From: Ectothiorhodospiraceae bacterium
GTDB lineage: Bacteria; Pseudomonadota; Gammaproteobacteria; GCA-002705445; GCA-002716945
Assembly (NCBI GenBank): GCA_019651095.1
Contig: BOXR01000002.1
Span: 1-64,000 of the forward strand
Reading direction: 5' to 3'
Length of the DNA stretch: 64,000 nucleotides
Within the stretch, counting starts at the first letter, position 1. Every line of letters starts with the position of its first letter. Below the pieces are notes generated by a model, which was not told the origin of the DNA, searched no databases, and saw nothing but the letters and a program-made list of their open reading frames with translations. The position numbers and the translations under genes were made by a program. Below, piece by piece: positions 26,580 to 37,132 of the stretch.

Positions 26580-29332
26580 TCTCCATCACCATGCACATTA
26601 TCATGACACCTTTGACATATAGTAGGAGCATCGTTTATTGTTCCGACCGTCTCGTTTAGATGCCAACATCTTTCACATTTTTTATTACCAGACTTAAGGA
26701 CATTTATTCTTAATTTTTCATTGTTTCGATCTATTTCATAATCATTATCATCCTCTCCCATGATGAGATAGAATTCAGACACAATAAAAATAAACTTAAG
26801 CTCAGCTTCAAGAGGTTTGAGTTTTTCATAAAGCTTATTGTTGCATATCATTTCTATTTTACATTCAAGTGATGATCCAACTACTTCATTATTTCTTGCT
26901 TCCTCTATTAGCCTGGATACGTCTGATTTTATGTTGTATAAACTATCAAATAATTCGATAGATTTTTCATCAATATCCACAGAGTAAGAGAACCAATCAT
27001 CCAGATAAATACTCTCTTTACTATTTGGAATCTTTGAGTATATTTCTTCTGCTGTAAAGGTGAGTATAGGAGCAATCCATGAATTTATGTAACGCATCAA
27101 TATATAACAAGTCATTTGCGCAGAGCATCTCGGAATTCCATCACTCTTGGATGTATATAATCGATCTTTGATAATATCTAGGTAATAGCCTCCAAGTTCT
27201 AGTGTGCAAAAGTTAATTACATCCTTCATAATCTTATTAAACTTGAATTGCTCATAATCATTTTGTATTTGTTTATTCATCTCTTCAGCTTTATGTATAA
27301 TCCATTTATCAAGGACAAGTAAATTACTTTTATCAAACCCATTTACATCAAAATCATTTATATTTGAAAGCAAAAACTTTGATGTATTTCTTATCCTTCT
27401 GTATGACTCAGATACTCTTTTGATGATCTCTTCTGAAATTGTCATTTCTTTTGTATAATCAGTCATTGCAACCCACATTCTGAGAATGTCAGCCCCTTTA
27501 TCCTTAATTATTTTTTGTGGAGAGATTATATTACCAACTGACTTTGACATTTTTTGACCTTCAGCATCGACAACAAAGCCATGAGTAAGAACATTTTTAT
27601 AGGGAGATTTATTGTTTATAGCATGAGATGTAATAAGCGATGATTGAAACCATCCTCTATGCTGATCCGATCCTTCAAGGTAAAGATCTGCTGTTTCGTC
27701 AATTCCCCTATCTTTTAGAACTGTCTGGTGCGTAACACCTGAGTCAAACCAAACATCTAAGTATCTTTTACCTCCGTATAATCATCAAAATCTTTCACAA
27801 TCGATCTTTTATCAAAATCGATCCATGCTTCTATATTACCTTCTTTTATTATCTTCTGAGCTTCCTCTAAAATAGCACTCGTATTAGGATGTAATTCATT
27901 TGTTTCTTTGTGTAAAAATAGAGGAATTGGTACACCCCAAAATCTTTGTCTTGATAGACACCAATCGGCCTTCCTTCAATCATATTAAAAATCCTGTCTT
28001 CACCCCATGATGGAAGCCAGTTGATATTTTTAATGTCATCTTTAATAGATTTACGCAGTGCTGATTTATCCATGCTCATAAACCATTGTGGTGTTGCTCT
28101 GAAAATGAGAGGTGTTTTATATCTCCAACAATGAGGATACGAGTGTTCATAATCTTCGGAAAAAAGAAGCGCCTCATTTTTATTTAAAAGTGATACTATC
28201 TCCTCATTCGATTCTCGAACCTTCATGCCTCCAAAGATTGGAAGACTTTCCTTAAAACGTCCATAATCATCCACAGGATTATACACTTCAAGGTCATGCT
28301 CTAAGCCAGCCAAATAATCTTCTGTACCATGCCCAGGGGCTATATGAACTGCGCCTGTCCCATTTTCATCAGTGACATGCTCTGCAAATATCACAGGCAC
28401 TTTAATGTCATAAAATGGATGCTCTAACATTACAGCGCTCATTTCAGATTTAATGGACTCTTCTACTACTTTGAATCCACTGATACCAGCTTTTTCCATT
28501 ACAGAACCTACTAATTTTTTTGCAATGATTAAATAGTCTCTATCAACTTGGACTAATGAATAATCTATATCCTTACTGATGGCAACAGCTCTATTTGCAG
28601 GAAGAGTCCAGGGTGTAGTAGTCCAAATTGGAATTGAGATACGAGCTTTATGATTTATATTTTTAGTAAAAGTCAGCTCATTAGAGGAAGTAATCCTAAA
28701 TTTAACGCATACAGCTTTTGATACAATATCTTTATATTCAACTTCAGCTTCAGCTAATGCAGAGGAAGACTCAATACACCAATGGACAGGCTTTGACCCA
28801 AAGTAGACATGATTATTATCTATAATCTTAGATAAGCTTTTCACAATTCCTGCCTCAACTTCTTTATCCATACTAGTGTAAGGATTATCCCAGTCTGCAA
28901 ATACCCCTAATCTTATGAAATCTGCTTTTTGCTTTTCTATTTGTTTTCTTGCAAATTCTCTACAGGCAGCAACAAAAGCATTGGGATTATCTTTAAATTT
29001 TCCTTTCCCATATTTTTTTTCTACTTGTAGTTCAATTGGCAAACCATGGCAATCCCAACCTGGAGTGAATGGAGTGTGGTATCCTGACATAATTTTAGAT
29101 TTAATGATGAAATCTTTTAAAATTTTATTCACTGCATGACCTATGTGTATATCGCCATTGGCATATGGTGGTCCATCATGAAGTATATATTTTTGATTTT
29201 TGATTGATCAAGTGTTTTTTGAAATATAGAATGTTGAGCCCATGATTTGAGAATATCAGGCTCTCTGTTAGGTAGATTAGCTTTCATAGGAAAGTCTGTT
29301 TTAGGTAAGTTTAGAGTATCTTTATATTCCAT
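26561..29332 (-). CDS. ileS: Isoleucyl-tRNA synthetase, several frameshifts
   Basis: The joined gene encodes about 923 residues, the normal length for IleRS. Recognisable parts are the N-terminus ([20 protein letters not shown]), [20 protein letters not shown], the editing-domain region ([17 protein letters not shown]), the KMSKS loop (MSKSVGN) and the C-terminal zinc finger ([14 protein letters not shown]). The frame breaks near 29135-29190 (around the HIGH region) and at least twice between 27550 and 27900. IleRS is essential, so these breaks are best read as sequence errors. It overlaps ribF and lspA. Confidence 0.93.
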
Positions 29333-30236
29333 ATTTTTTGCTATTGATTATTGCATATTTATGATCCTCATTCATTTGTTTAATGAGCTCATCTTCATTA
29401 CTAAATTTAATTTGCTTCCTAATTTCCTCAAGAAAATATACTTCAATATTTTGACTGTAAATATCCTCATCGAAGTCTAAGATAAATACTTCAAGTATCT
29501 TTTCTGAACCATTGAACGTTGGTTTGTTGCCTAGGGAGGCTAATCCAACATAATTTTTTTCCTCAATCACAGTTCTCGTTAGATACACACCATCAAGAGG
29601 ATAATCATATTCTAATCTTATATTCGCAGTTGGATAACCAAGCTTTCGTCCTAGTTTTTCTCCTGATACAACAGTCCCCGAGAGCATATAATCTCTCCCC
29701 AAACACTCTCTTGCTCCAATAATGTCACCTTGATTAAGTAAGTTTCTAATTCTTGAACTACTAATTTTAACGCCATATGCGTTTCAAGCTTTGGCACTAT
29801 TAATTCAAAAGCTTTCTTGCTATTTTTTTTCTAAGTTTTCTATATCTCCTGATCTATCTTTACCAAACTTAAAGTTTTCTCCGATTATTAAATATTGAGC
29901 GTTTAATTTTTTTATTAATATCTCTTCACAGAAAAAATCTGCTGAGTAATCTTTTATTTCATTGAAATCGATAGAAAGTAGTGTGTTTATTTTATATGAA
30001 CTTAGAATGGACTCTTTGATTTTGTTATCATAGAGTCTTTGTACAGTATCAGGACTAAATATCTCTTTTGGTAATTTATTAAATGTAAAAATCAGAGATT
30101 CAACATTATTCTTAGTTGAAATCTCCTTTGTTTTGTTTATGAGAGCTTGATGACCTTTATGTACACCATCAAAGTTGCCAACCGTAATAGCTTTTGGATT
30201 TTTAGATACATCGCTAAGATTATTCAATATTTTCAT
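29322..30236 (-). CDS. ribF: Bifunctional riboflavin kinase / FAD synthetase, frameshifted
   Basis: The N-terminal FAD synthetase domain ([18 protein letters not shown]) and C-terminal riboflavin kinase domain ([21 protein letters not shown]) are both clear. An indel breaks the frame between 29700 and 29825, near a T-run at 29818-29831. Joined length about 304 residues. It makes FMN and FAD. It overlaps murJ by 4 bp and ileS by 11 bp. Confidence 0.92.
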
Positions 30237-31804
30237 ATTTTAAATTTACTCAATCTCACACCGAACAAACGCAGAAAAACATAATATACTATCGCGCCAG
30301 TTATAATATAAGCTAACAGTGAGCCAATTCTCTCATAAGGAGATAAATCATCTCCAAAAATAGATACATCAAAACTTAGGTATATTACTAATCCCATAGC
30401 AATTGCAGATATTATAATTTTCAGCGAAACCATGTTAAAGAAAATATTATTTTTGATTATATTAATCTTTTTCAATCTTAAACTCATTAGTATTACTTGG
30501 GCCCATGCAGATAAAGATGTCGCTAAGGCAATAAACGCGTGAGCTCCCTCGAAAGGGTGTCGTAAATAAATAAAAACGACAGTTAGGTTAGCTATTATAT
30601 TAAGCAATATTCCAAACAAAGAATATATTACAGGTGTCTTCATGTCTTGCCTCGAGTGGAAAGCTGTGACAAGTATCTTCATAAAAATAAAAGCAGGCAA
30701 CCCTAGGCTGTATGTGATTAAACTCAGAGAAGTCATTCTCGCATCATAAGACTGGAAGCTTCCATACATAAATAATGATGACACTATAGGAGCCGAGAGA
30801 ATAATTAGTCCAGCCATAGATGGGATAGCTATTAGCAGTGAGAGTTTAGTAGATTTTTCTAAAGTTTCTGAATAATCATCCATTCTGCTTTTTTGAAAAT
30901 ATTCAGATAATACTGGGAGCATTACAATCGATATAGCTATACCAAAGATAGCTAATGGTAATTCGATTAACCGATCAGAGAAATATAGCCAACTTATACT
31001 TCCTGTAATAAGCAATGAGGCTACAATAGTATCAATTAATAAATTTACTTGAACCGCTGCAGTACCAATAATCGCAGGACCCATAAGTTTAATTACTTTA
31101 ACAGATCCTTTATTAGAAAAATTAATTTTAGGTATTTTTAAAAATCCAAGCTTATACATCAGCGGCAGTTGTATTATTAGCTGTACGACTCCTGCTACTA
31201 GAACACCATATGATAACGACACTATTGGGATGACAAAGAGTGTCGTTGAGAAAATTGTAAAAACAATTAAGCTTAGGTTTAAAAAAACTGGTGTAATACC
31301 AGATAAAATAAATCTGTTGTAACTATTAAATATTCCAGAGCACATAGCCGTCAAGGAAATAAATAATAAATAAGGGAATGTTACATAAAGCATTTCTGAT
31401 GCTAGCGTTAGCTTAGTAGGGTCATTAATAAAACCTGGAGCAAACAAATATATTAATTCCTCAGAGAAGTACATACCAAGAAGAGTAATCACTAGAAGTA
31501 CGAAGAAAAGATTACCAAAAATGAATTGAATAAACTCATAAAGCATCTCAGGTTTAGTCAATTTGTATTCTTGAAGTACTGGAACAAATGACTGAGTAAA
31601 AGCACCTTCCGCAAATAGTCTTCTAAAAAAATTTGGTATCTTAAAAGCAACAAAGAAGGCATCTGTGTTGGCGCCAGCGCCAAAATAGTTAGCAAAAAGC
31701 ACGTCTCTAAGAAAACCTGTTAGCCTAGAAATAAGTGTTGTAAGGCCAAATTGGCTTGAGGACTTAATTATTGATACTTTTTTATTTTCCGATTCTTCTG
31801 TCAT
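30233..31804 (-). CDS. murJ: Lipid II flippase MurJ
   Basis: The 523-residue membrane protein has about 14 hydrophobic segments and the MurJ/MviN N-terminus (TLISRLTGFLRDVLFANYFGAG, FKIPNFFRRLFAEGAFTQSFVP). It flips the cell-wall precursor lipid II across the inner membrane. It heads the minus-strand operon running to ispH and diverges from rpsT. Confidence 0.96.
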   Translation of the reverse strand: MTEESENKKVSIIKSSSQFGLTTLISRLTGFLRDVLFANYFGAGANTDAFFVAFKIPNFFRRLFAEGAFTQSFVPVLQEYKLTKPEMLYEFIQFIFGNLFFVLLVITLLGMYFSEELIYLFAPGFINDPTKLTLASEMLYVTFPYLLFISLTAMCSGIFNSYNRFILSGITPVFLNLSLIVFTIFSTTLFVIPIVSLSYGVLVAGVVQLIIQLPLMYKLGFLKIPKINFSNKGSVKVIKLMGPAIIGTAAVQVNLLIDTIVASLLITGSISWLYFSDRLIELPLAIFGIAISIVMLPVLSEYFQKSRMDDYSETLEKSTKLSLLIAIPSMAGLIILSAPIVSSLFMYGSFQSYDARMTSLSLITYSLGLPAFIFMKILVTAFHSRQDMKTPVIYSLFGILLNIIANLTVVFIYLRHPFEGAHAFIALATSLSAWAQVILMSLRLKKINIIKNNIFFNMVSLKIIISAIAMGLVIYLSFDVSIFGDDLSPYERIGSLLAYIITGAIVYYVFLRLFGVRLSKFKI

Positions 31805-31884
31805 AAAGTGCGTATTATATTGACACTAGTCTACTAGACTGAGATAATCTTGGTTTATTTTACCCATTATTGGAGATAATTACA

Positions 31885-32145
31885 TTGGCAAATACCGCGC
31901 AGGCAAGAAAAAGAGTCAGACAGGCTTCAAAGGCAAGAGTAGCAAATGCTGCTAAGAAATCTCAGTTCAGAACTAGCATCAAGAATGTCCTAAAATCAAT
32001 CTCGGAAAAAAATGCTGAGCAGTCTAAGAAAGACTTCATAACTGCTGTTTCATGCATAGACAAGCTTGCAGCTAAAGGCATAATTCACAAAAATAAAGCC
32101 GCTAGACATAAGGCTAGGCTTAATAGCAAAATTAAGTCTCTATAA
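31885..32145 (+). CDS. rpsT: Ribosomal protein S20
   Basis: The TTG at 31885 gives the family start (M)ANTAQARKRVRQ; a GGAGA ribosome site lies at 31872, and the TTG further upstream is not needed. The 86-residue basic protein is typical S20. The TTG start is a known feature of rpsT in enterobacteria, where it contributes to autoregulation. It diverges from murJ and converges on proB. Confidence 0.94.
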   Translation: MANTAQARKRVRQASKARVANAAKKSQFRTSIKNVLKSISEKNAEQSKKDFITAVSCIDKLAAKGIIHKNKAARHKARLNSKIKSL

Positions 32146-33238
32146 CTATCAAGTTATCCACATGAATGAGTTCTTTGCTGAACTCACTACCCAATTCCTC
32201 TGCAATAGCATCTGTGGTTTTCCCTTTTGCCCTCATAACATCCTCAGATGAGTAGTTCACTATTCCTTTTGCTATACATGAGTGATTGCTATCCATGCAT
32301 TGAATCACATCGCCTTTCTCAAAATATCCCTCGACAGCACTCACACCCACGAGAAGAAGACTATTATTATCATTTATAGCTTTACAGGCACCATCATCAA
32401 TTATGATTGATCCTCTACTATCTGTTGTATCCAACCACTGCTTTTTTGCACTGATTTTTTTTTCACTTGGTATGAATAGTGTGCCGGCATTATTATTCGT
32501 AAATATATTATTGAGAATATTTTTCTCTAATCCATTTGCTATGACTGTGTATGTATTTGATAGAGCAGCTCGTTTAGCTGCTTGTATTTTAGTGATAAAT
32601 CCTCCGGTACCAATCTCACTATGAGTACTAAAGTCAGAATCAAACTCTTTTAGATCCTCAATTTTAATCCTATTAATCAGTTTGGCGTCTTTATAGCTAT
32701 CAGGATTTTTATCATACATACCTTTTTGATCAGTGAGAATTATAAGTAAATCTGCATCTACTAGATTCGCTATCATGGATGCTAAATTATCATTATCACC
32801 AAACTTGATTTCCTCAGTTGATACAACATCATTTTCATTAATAATTGGTATCACTCCATTATTTAATAATTCCTCCAGCGTTCCTTTAATATTTAAGTAG
32901 CGAACTCTATCATTGATATCATTATGCGTTATGAGTACTTGTGCAGTTTGAAAATCATGTTCAGAAAATATTTTCTCATACATTAACATAAGCTTTTGTT
33001 GCCCAACCGCTGCTAGTGACTGAAGCTTTTTAATATCTTTTGGCTTATTTTTAACATCCATTACCTTCATGCCTTGTGATATTGCCCCCGAGGTTACAAG
33101 CATTACCTCCTTATTCTCCTTCAAGAATTTAGTTATATTAGTGCATATTCCATTAATGATCATGTCATCTCGATTATCAATAATAGAACTGCCTAACTTG
33201 ATAATGATTTTACTCGCTTTATTTAATTCTATTCTCAT
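32132..33238 (-). CDS. proB: Glutamate 5-kinase with PUA domain
   Basis: The 368-residue protein has the kinase domain (IIKLGSSIIDN, VTSGAISQGMKV, INENDVVSTEEIKFGDND) and a C-terminal PUA domain (GACKAINDNNSLLLVGV). It catalyses the first step of proline synthesis. It overlaps obgE by 20 bp. Confidence 0.95.
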   Translation of the reverse strand: MRIELNKASKIIIKLGSSIIDNRDDMIINGICTNITKFLKENKEVMLVTSGAISQGMKVMDVKNKPKDIKKLQSLAAVGQQKLMLMYEKIFSEHDFQTAQVLITHNDINDRVRYLNIKGTLEELLNNGVIPIINENDVVSTEEIKFGDNDNLASMIANLVDADLLIILTDQKGMYDKNPDSYKDAKLINRIKIEDLKEFDSDFSTHSEIGTGGFITKIQAAKRAALSNTYTVIANGLEKNILNNIFTNNNAGTLFIPSEKKISAKKQWLDTTDSRGSIIIDDGACKAINDNNSLLLVGVSAVEGYFEKGDVIQCMDSNHSCIAKGIVNYSSEDVMRAKGKTTDAIAEELGSEFSKELIHVDNLIVIET

Positions 33239-34229
33239 ATTTTAGAAACTCATAAATATTATCTGTTAATTCTTCTATCCCAATCTTAGTAACAGTGGAT
33301 ACAAAATACACAACAAGTTTTGTCATATTAAACTTATTTCTTAGATCATTTAATTCCTCATTACTTACTAAGTCTATTTTATTAATGACGATCCATAAAT
33401 CTTTTTTGATTAATGTTTCATCATATGACTCTAGCTCATGATGTATTTTTTCAATCTCATCCGTTATCATCTCATATGTTTTATTAGAGCCGTCAATAAT
33501 ATTTAATAGCATTTTAGTTCGGCTTATATGCTTTAAAAACTGTGTTCCTAGACCAACTCCAGTAGAGGCACCCTCTATTATTCCAGGAATATCAGCAACA
33601 ACAAACTTCTCATAATCTGAATATAGAACGACACCGAGATTAGGTGTTAGTGTAGTGAATTCATAATCAGCTATCTTAGGCCTCGCCATACTGACAGCTT
33701 GTAAAAAAGAACTTTTACCAGCATTAGGTAAACCGACAAGACCAACATCAGCTAGAACCTTCAAGACAATTTTTATTTCTCTAGATTCACCCTCCTTGCC
33801 TAAAGTTTTCTTTCTTGGCGCTCTATTCGTAGAGGTTTTAAATCGAACATTTCCAAAACCATGTTCACCTCCTTTTGCTACAATAAATGTTTTATCTTCC
33901 TTATCCAAATCACATAACTCTTCATTTGTAATATTGTCTGTTATTACACAGCCGAGAGGAAGGTCAATTATAAGATCATCACCATTTCTTCCATGTTTAT
34001 TTCTACTGCCTCCAGCTTTGCCATTTTCAGCAGTAAATATGCTCTTATTCCTGAAATCAGCAAGAGTATTTAGGCTATCGGTTCCTCTTATTATTATCGA
34101 ACCACCATTACCACCATCTCCACCATCTGGCCCACCATAAGGTATATATTTTTCTCGTCTGAAACTCAGGCAGCCAGAACCACCATTGCCTGCTCTGACT
34201 GTTATGACAGTTTCATCAATAAATTTCAT
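33219..34229 (-). CDS. obgE: GTPase ObgE
   Basis: The 336-residue protein has the glycine-rich Obg fold (VRAGNGGSGCLSFRREKY, GPDGGDGGNGG) and the G domain (GLPNAGKSSFL, DIPGIIEGA, NKIDLV). It is a ribosome-associated GTPase. Gene order rplU-rpmA-obgE is the usual one. Confidence 0.97.
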   Translation of the reverse strand: MKFIDETVITVRAGNGGSGCLSFRREKYIPYGGPDGGDGGNGGSIIIRGTDSLNTLADFRNKSIFTAENGKAGGSRNKHGRNGDDLIIDLPLGCVITDNITNEELCDLDKEDKTFIVAKGGEHGFGNVRFKTSTNRAPRKKTLGKEGESREIKIVLKVLADVGLVGLPNAGKSSFLQAVSMARPKIADYEFTTLTPNLGVVLYSDYEKFVVADIPGIIEGASTGVGLGTQFLKHISRTKMLLNIIDGSNKTYEMITDEIEKIHHELESYDETLIKKDLWIVINKIDLVSNEELNDLRNKFNMTKLVVYFVSTVTKIGIEELTDNIYEFLKYENRIK

Positions 34230-34246
34230 AGCGATGAAGGTGTGTT

Positions 34247-34510
34247 TTAGTGTTTTGTTGGAAGAACGCTAACAAACTTATGTTTATTAGGTCCTTTTTT
34301 ATGAAAATGAACGTAACCATCACTTGTCGCAAATAGCGTATGGTCTCTACCACAGCCTACGTTTTCGCCTGCTTTAACCGGAGTTCCTCTTTGTCTTAAG
34401 ATGATGTTGCCAGCGTGAACGAATTCACTACCATATTTTTTTACGCCAAGCCTCTTAGACTCTGAGTCTCTTCCATTCTTTGTGCTACCGCCTGCTTTCT
34501 TATGTGCCAT
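34247..34510 (-). CDS. rpmA: Ribosomal protein L27
   Basis: The 87-residue protein begins [19 protein letters not shown] and has the L27 core ([17 protein letters not shown]). It lies near the peptidyl-transferase centre. It is 1 bp after rplU. Confidence 0.97.
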   Translation of the reverse strand: MAHKKAGGSTKNGRDSESKRLGVKKYGSEFVHAGNIILRQRGTPVKAGENVGCGRDHTLFATSDGYVHFHKKGPNKHKFVSVLPTKH

Positions 34511-34511
34511 G

Positions 34512-34820
34512 TTACTTAATCGACTCTATTTTAATTTCTGAGAAACCCTGCCTGTGACCTTGAGTCCTCATATAGTGTTTTCTTCTTTTGAATTTTACTA
34601 TTCTTACCTTTGGATATCTACCATGTTTTTGGATAGTTGCCTTGATTTTAATAGAAGATAGAGATTTTTTATCAATAACTGAATCATCATCCTTGAATGC
34701 CATCAGTATATTACTAAGTTCAATCTTGCTTCCTTCTGGCTCAGAAAGTAGGTCAACACGAATAACGTCGCCTTCAGCTATATTATATTGATGTCCACCT
34801 TGTTTGATAATTGCATTCAT
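34512..34820 (-). CDS. rplU: Ribosomal protein L21
   Basis: The 102-residue protein has the L21 pattern ([41 protein letters not shown]). It is the first gene of the rplU-rpmA-obgE-proB run and diverges from ispB. Confidence 0.97.
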   Translation of the reverse strand: MNAIIKQGGHQYNIAEGDVIRVDLLSEPEGSKIELSNILMAFKDDDSVIDKKSLSSIKIKATIQKHGRYPKVRIVKFKRRKHYMRTQGHRQGFSEIKIESIK

Positions 34821-34916
34821 AATGTTGTGAATTGAGTGATTCTACCTTTATTTTTTCAAATAATAAACCACTTTATCCCGTTTTTGATTGAGTAAATATG
34901 ATATATTTTTCTGACC

Positions 34917-35873
34917 ATGACTATCTTGAATGAAATAAATGATCAATTATCGAACGAAATTGATGATTTGAACGCTTTTCTAAAAAAAGTAACTACAACA
35001 GAAATACCCCTTATTAATACACTTTCAAGTCATATGATCGATAGCGGGGGAAAACGTATTAGACCAATTATTGTATTTTTAATATCAAAGATAATGTCTA
35101 ATGAGAAAAAAGTCATAGAGTCTGCTGCAATCATTGAACTAATCCATGCTGCCACATTGCTTCACGACGATGTAGTCGATCAATCCGATGTGAGGCATAA
35201 CATAAATACTGCAAATAAACTTTGGGGTAATGATAGCGCTGTACTTGTCGGAGATTTTTTGTACTCGAGAGCATTTGAGTTGATCGTGGAGATAAACAGG
35301 GAGAGGGTATACAAAATACTTGCTGAGACAACCAATAAGATATCTCAAGGAGAGGTAATGCAATTGATGTACAAAGAGAAGATTATCGAGGATAAAGAGA
35401 AATATATTGAAATAGTTTATCTAAAAACTGGAAAATTATTTGAGGCTTCAGCACTGGTTGCTATGGATATCGCAGGTAGTAGTAATCATGATTGGGCCAA
35501 ACAATTTGGCAAAAATTTCGGAATCGCATATCAACTAAGAAACGATTATCTTGACTATTTTGGCGACGACAATGAAACAGGAAAAAATATTGCTGAAGAT
35601 TTATCGGAGGGGAAGTCTACACTACCTTTAATACACAGCTACATTAACTCTAATACAAATGACAAGAGTATTATTGAAAACATTTTTAATAACAAAATCC
35701 TCTCAGACACTGATAAATTGCGGGAAATATTTATCAAAAATGGCTCAGATAAATACACATTAGAAGCAATAGATACATATACTCAAAATGCGATCGATGC
35801 TGTGGAGAGTAACAGTAGTTATGAGAAAGCTTTGATTGATCTGACACGCTATTGTTCTACAAGAACTAGATAG
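34917..35873 (+). CDS. ispB: Octaprenyl-type polyprenyl diphosphate synthase
   Basis: The 318-residue enzyme has both Asp-rich motifs: LLHDDVVDQSDVRH (first, DDxxD) and LRNDYLDYFGDDNE (second). GGKRIRP binds isopentenyl diphosphate. It makes the isoprenoid tail of ubiquinone. Its place divergent from rplU is the classical one. It converges with the reductase at 35866. Confidence 0.93.
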   Translation: MTILNEINDQLSNEIDDLNAFLKKVTTTEIPLINTLSSHMIDSGGKRIRPIIVFLISKIMSNEKKVIESAAIIELIHAATLLHDDVVDQSDVRHNINTANKLWGNDSAVLVGDFLYSRAFELIVEINRERVYKILAETTNKISQGEVMQLMYKEKIIEDKEKYIEIVYLKTGKLFEASALVAMDIAGSSNHDWAKQFGKNFGIAYQLRNDYLDYFGDDNETGKNIAEDLSEGKSTLPLIHSYINSNTNDKSIIENIFNNKILSDTDKLREIFIKNGSDKYTLEAIDTYTQNAIDAVESNSSYEKALIDLTRYCSTRTR

Positions 35874-36986
35874 ATGGAAAAGGATACTTACCTTTGATTA
35901 TTTCAGTAAGAGTTTTACCAGTTGAGTATCCATCCATAAACCTTCTCCCAAAGAATAATTTCAGCATCCAGTAACTCATTCGTTGTTTTTTATACAAGAC
36001 TTTTGCACCTCGATTATAAAGCGCTAATTCTTTTTTCATACCATCAAGAAAATTAGTATATTTTTCGAAGACTACATCTGGTATCTCACTATCTTTAATT
36101 GCATTACCGATGTATTTACCAGAAATAACTGCGTTATATATACCCTCTCCTAATAAAGTCTCCGCGAAACCTGCCGCGTCTCCAATTAAATACATTCTCT
36201 TCGAACTTGGCTCATAGCATTTGCCTTCTGTGCCTATTGGGAAGCCTGTTATGTGCTCGAGTTGATCGCATTCGAGCTCTTCTCTCACAAAATCTAAAAG
36301 GTCATTTTTTCGCGGTTTTGGACATGAAGGATCAAATATTAAATTGCCAATTCCAACATTATAGTGATCTTGTTTGGGGAATATCCAACTGTATCCAAGT
36401 TTGTTAAATACAAATTTAGTTGGAACGTTTTTCTTAGAGTTTTCCCTTTTGACTAATCCCTCGAAGGCAAACACAGGATTTTTATATTTTAGATTAGTGA
36501 TTAATCTTCTAGTTGTGCTGTTAGCTCCATCTGCCCCAATGAGATACTTACATCTTAATGTTTCGTTGTTCGTCTGAACAACAACTCCCTCATCATCTTC
36601 TGATATTTTCTCAACTTTTGAATTAATGAAATCTGCTCCCTTTTTTATAACAAAATTAAAAAATAGTGATCAAACTCCTCTCTGATAACCATCTTGCAAG
36701 CACCTAGCTCGTTGTTTAAATCTACAGTTTTCCCATTAGTAAATTTAAATAACATCTTGTCGGAGTTATGCTGACTTAATGCTTTGATGTCAAAAGGTAG
36801 TTCTGCTATGGTCTTCGGTGTTAGTCCGCCTGCACAAGACTTATGTCTTGGGAAATTGCTTTTATCTATGATTACTACGCTTTTACCCGCATCACGCAAG
36901 ACGTTTGCAGCCATGGACCCAGCAGGACCTGCTCCAATTATTACTATGTCTGTTTTAATGTCCATATTTAGTGCTACATGCTCCAT
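35866..36986 (-). CDS. Geranylgeranyl-reductase-family FAD oxidoreductase, frameshifted
   Basis: The N-terminus has the FAD-binding Rossmann motif (IVIIGAGPAGSMAANVLR) and the family hallmark PRHKSCAGGLTPKT. The C-terminal part (YSWIFPKQDHYNVGIGNL, MYLIGDAAGFAETLLGEGI) is also characteristic. The frame breaks between 36475 and 36650, near a T/A-rich run at 36634-36664. Joined length about 373 residues. Family members saturate isoprenoid chains; with ispB adjacent, reduction of a prenyl chain is plausible but not shown. The start could also be the ATG at 36962. Confidence 0.82.
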
Positions 36987-37086
36987 TTAGGCGCAAATAA
37001 ATAAATAAAATAAATTTGTATTACCTAAAACTAATTCAGAAATGAGTATTTTACAAACCTTTTTAATTTTTATCTTTCGCACTATT

Positions 37087-37103
37087 TTGGCACACTAATT
37101 GCA
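37087..37103 (+). promoter_or_regulatory. Sigma-54 promoter for amt
   Basis: TTGGCAC-ACTAA-TTGCA at 37087-37103 matches the -24/-12 consensus (TGGCAC, five bases, TTGC) exactly. The amt ATG is at 37133, 30 bp downstream, with GAGGT at 37122. Sigma-54 control of ammonium transporters under nitrogen limitation, usually with NtrC, is well established. Confidence 0.8.
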
Positions 37104-37132
37104 CTATATTAAACATTGAATGAGGTAAAATT

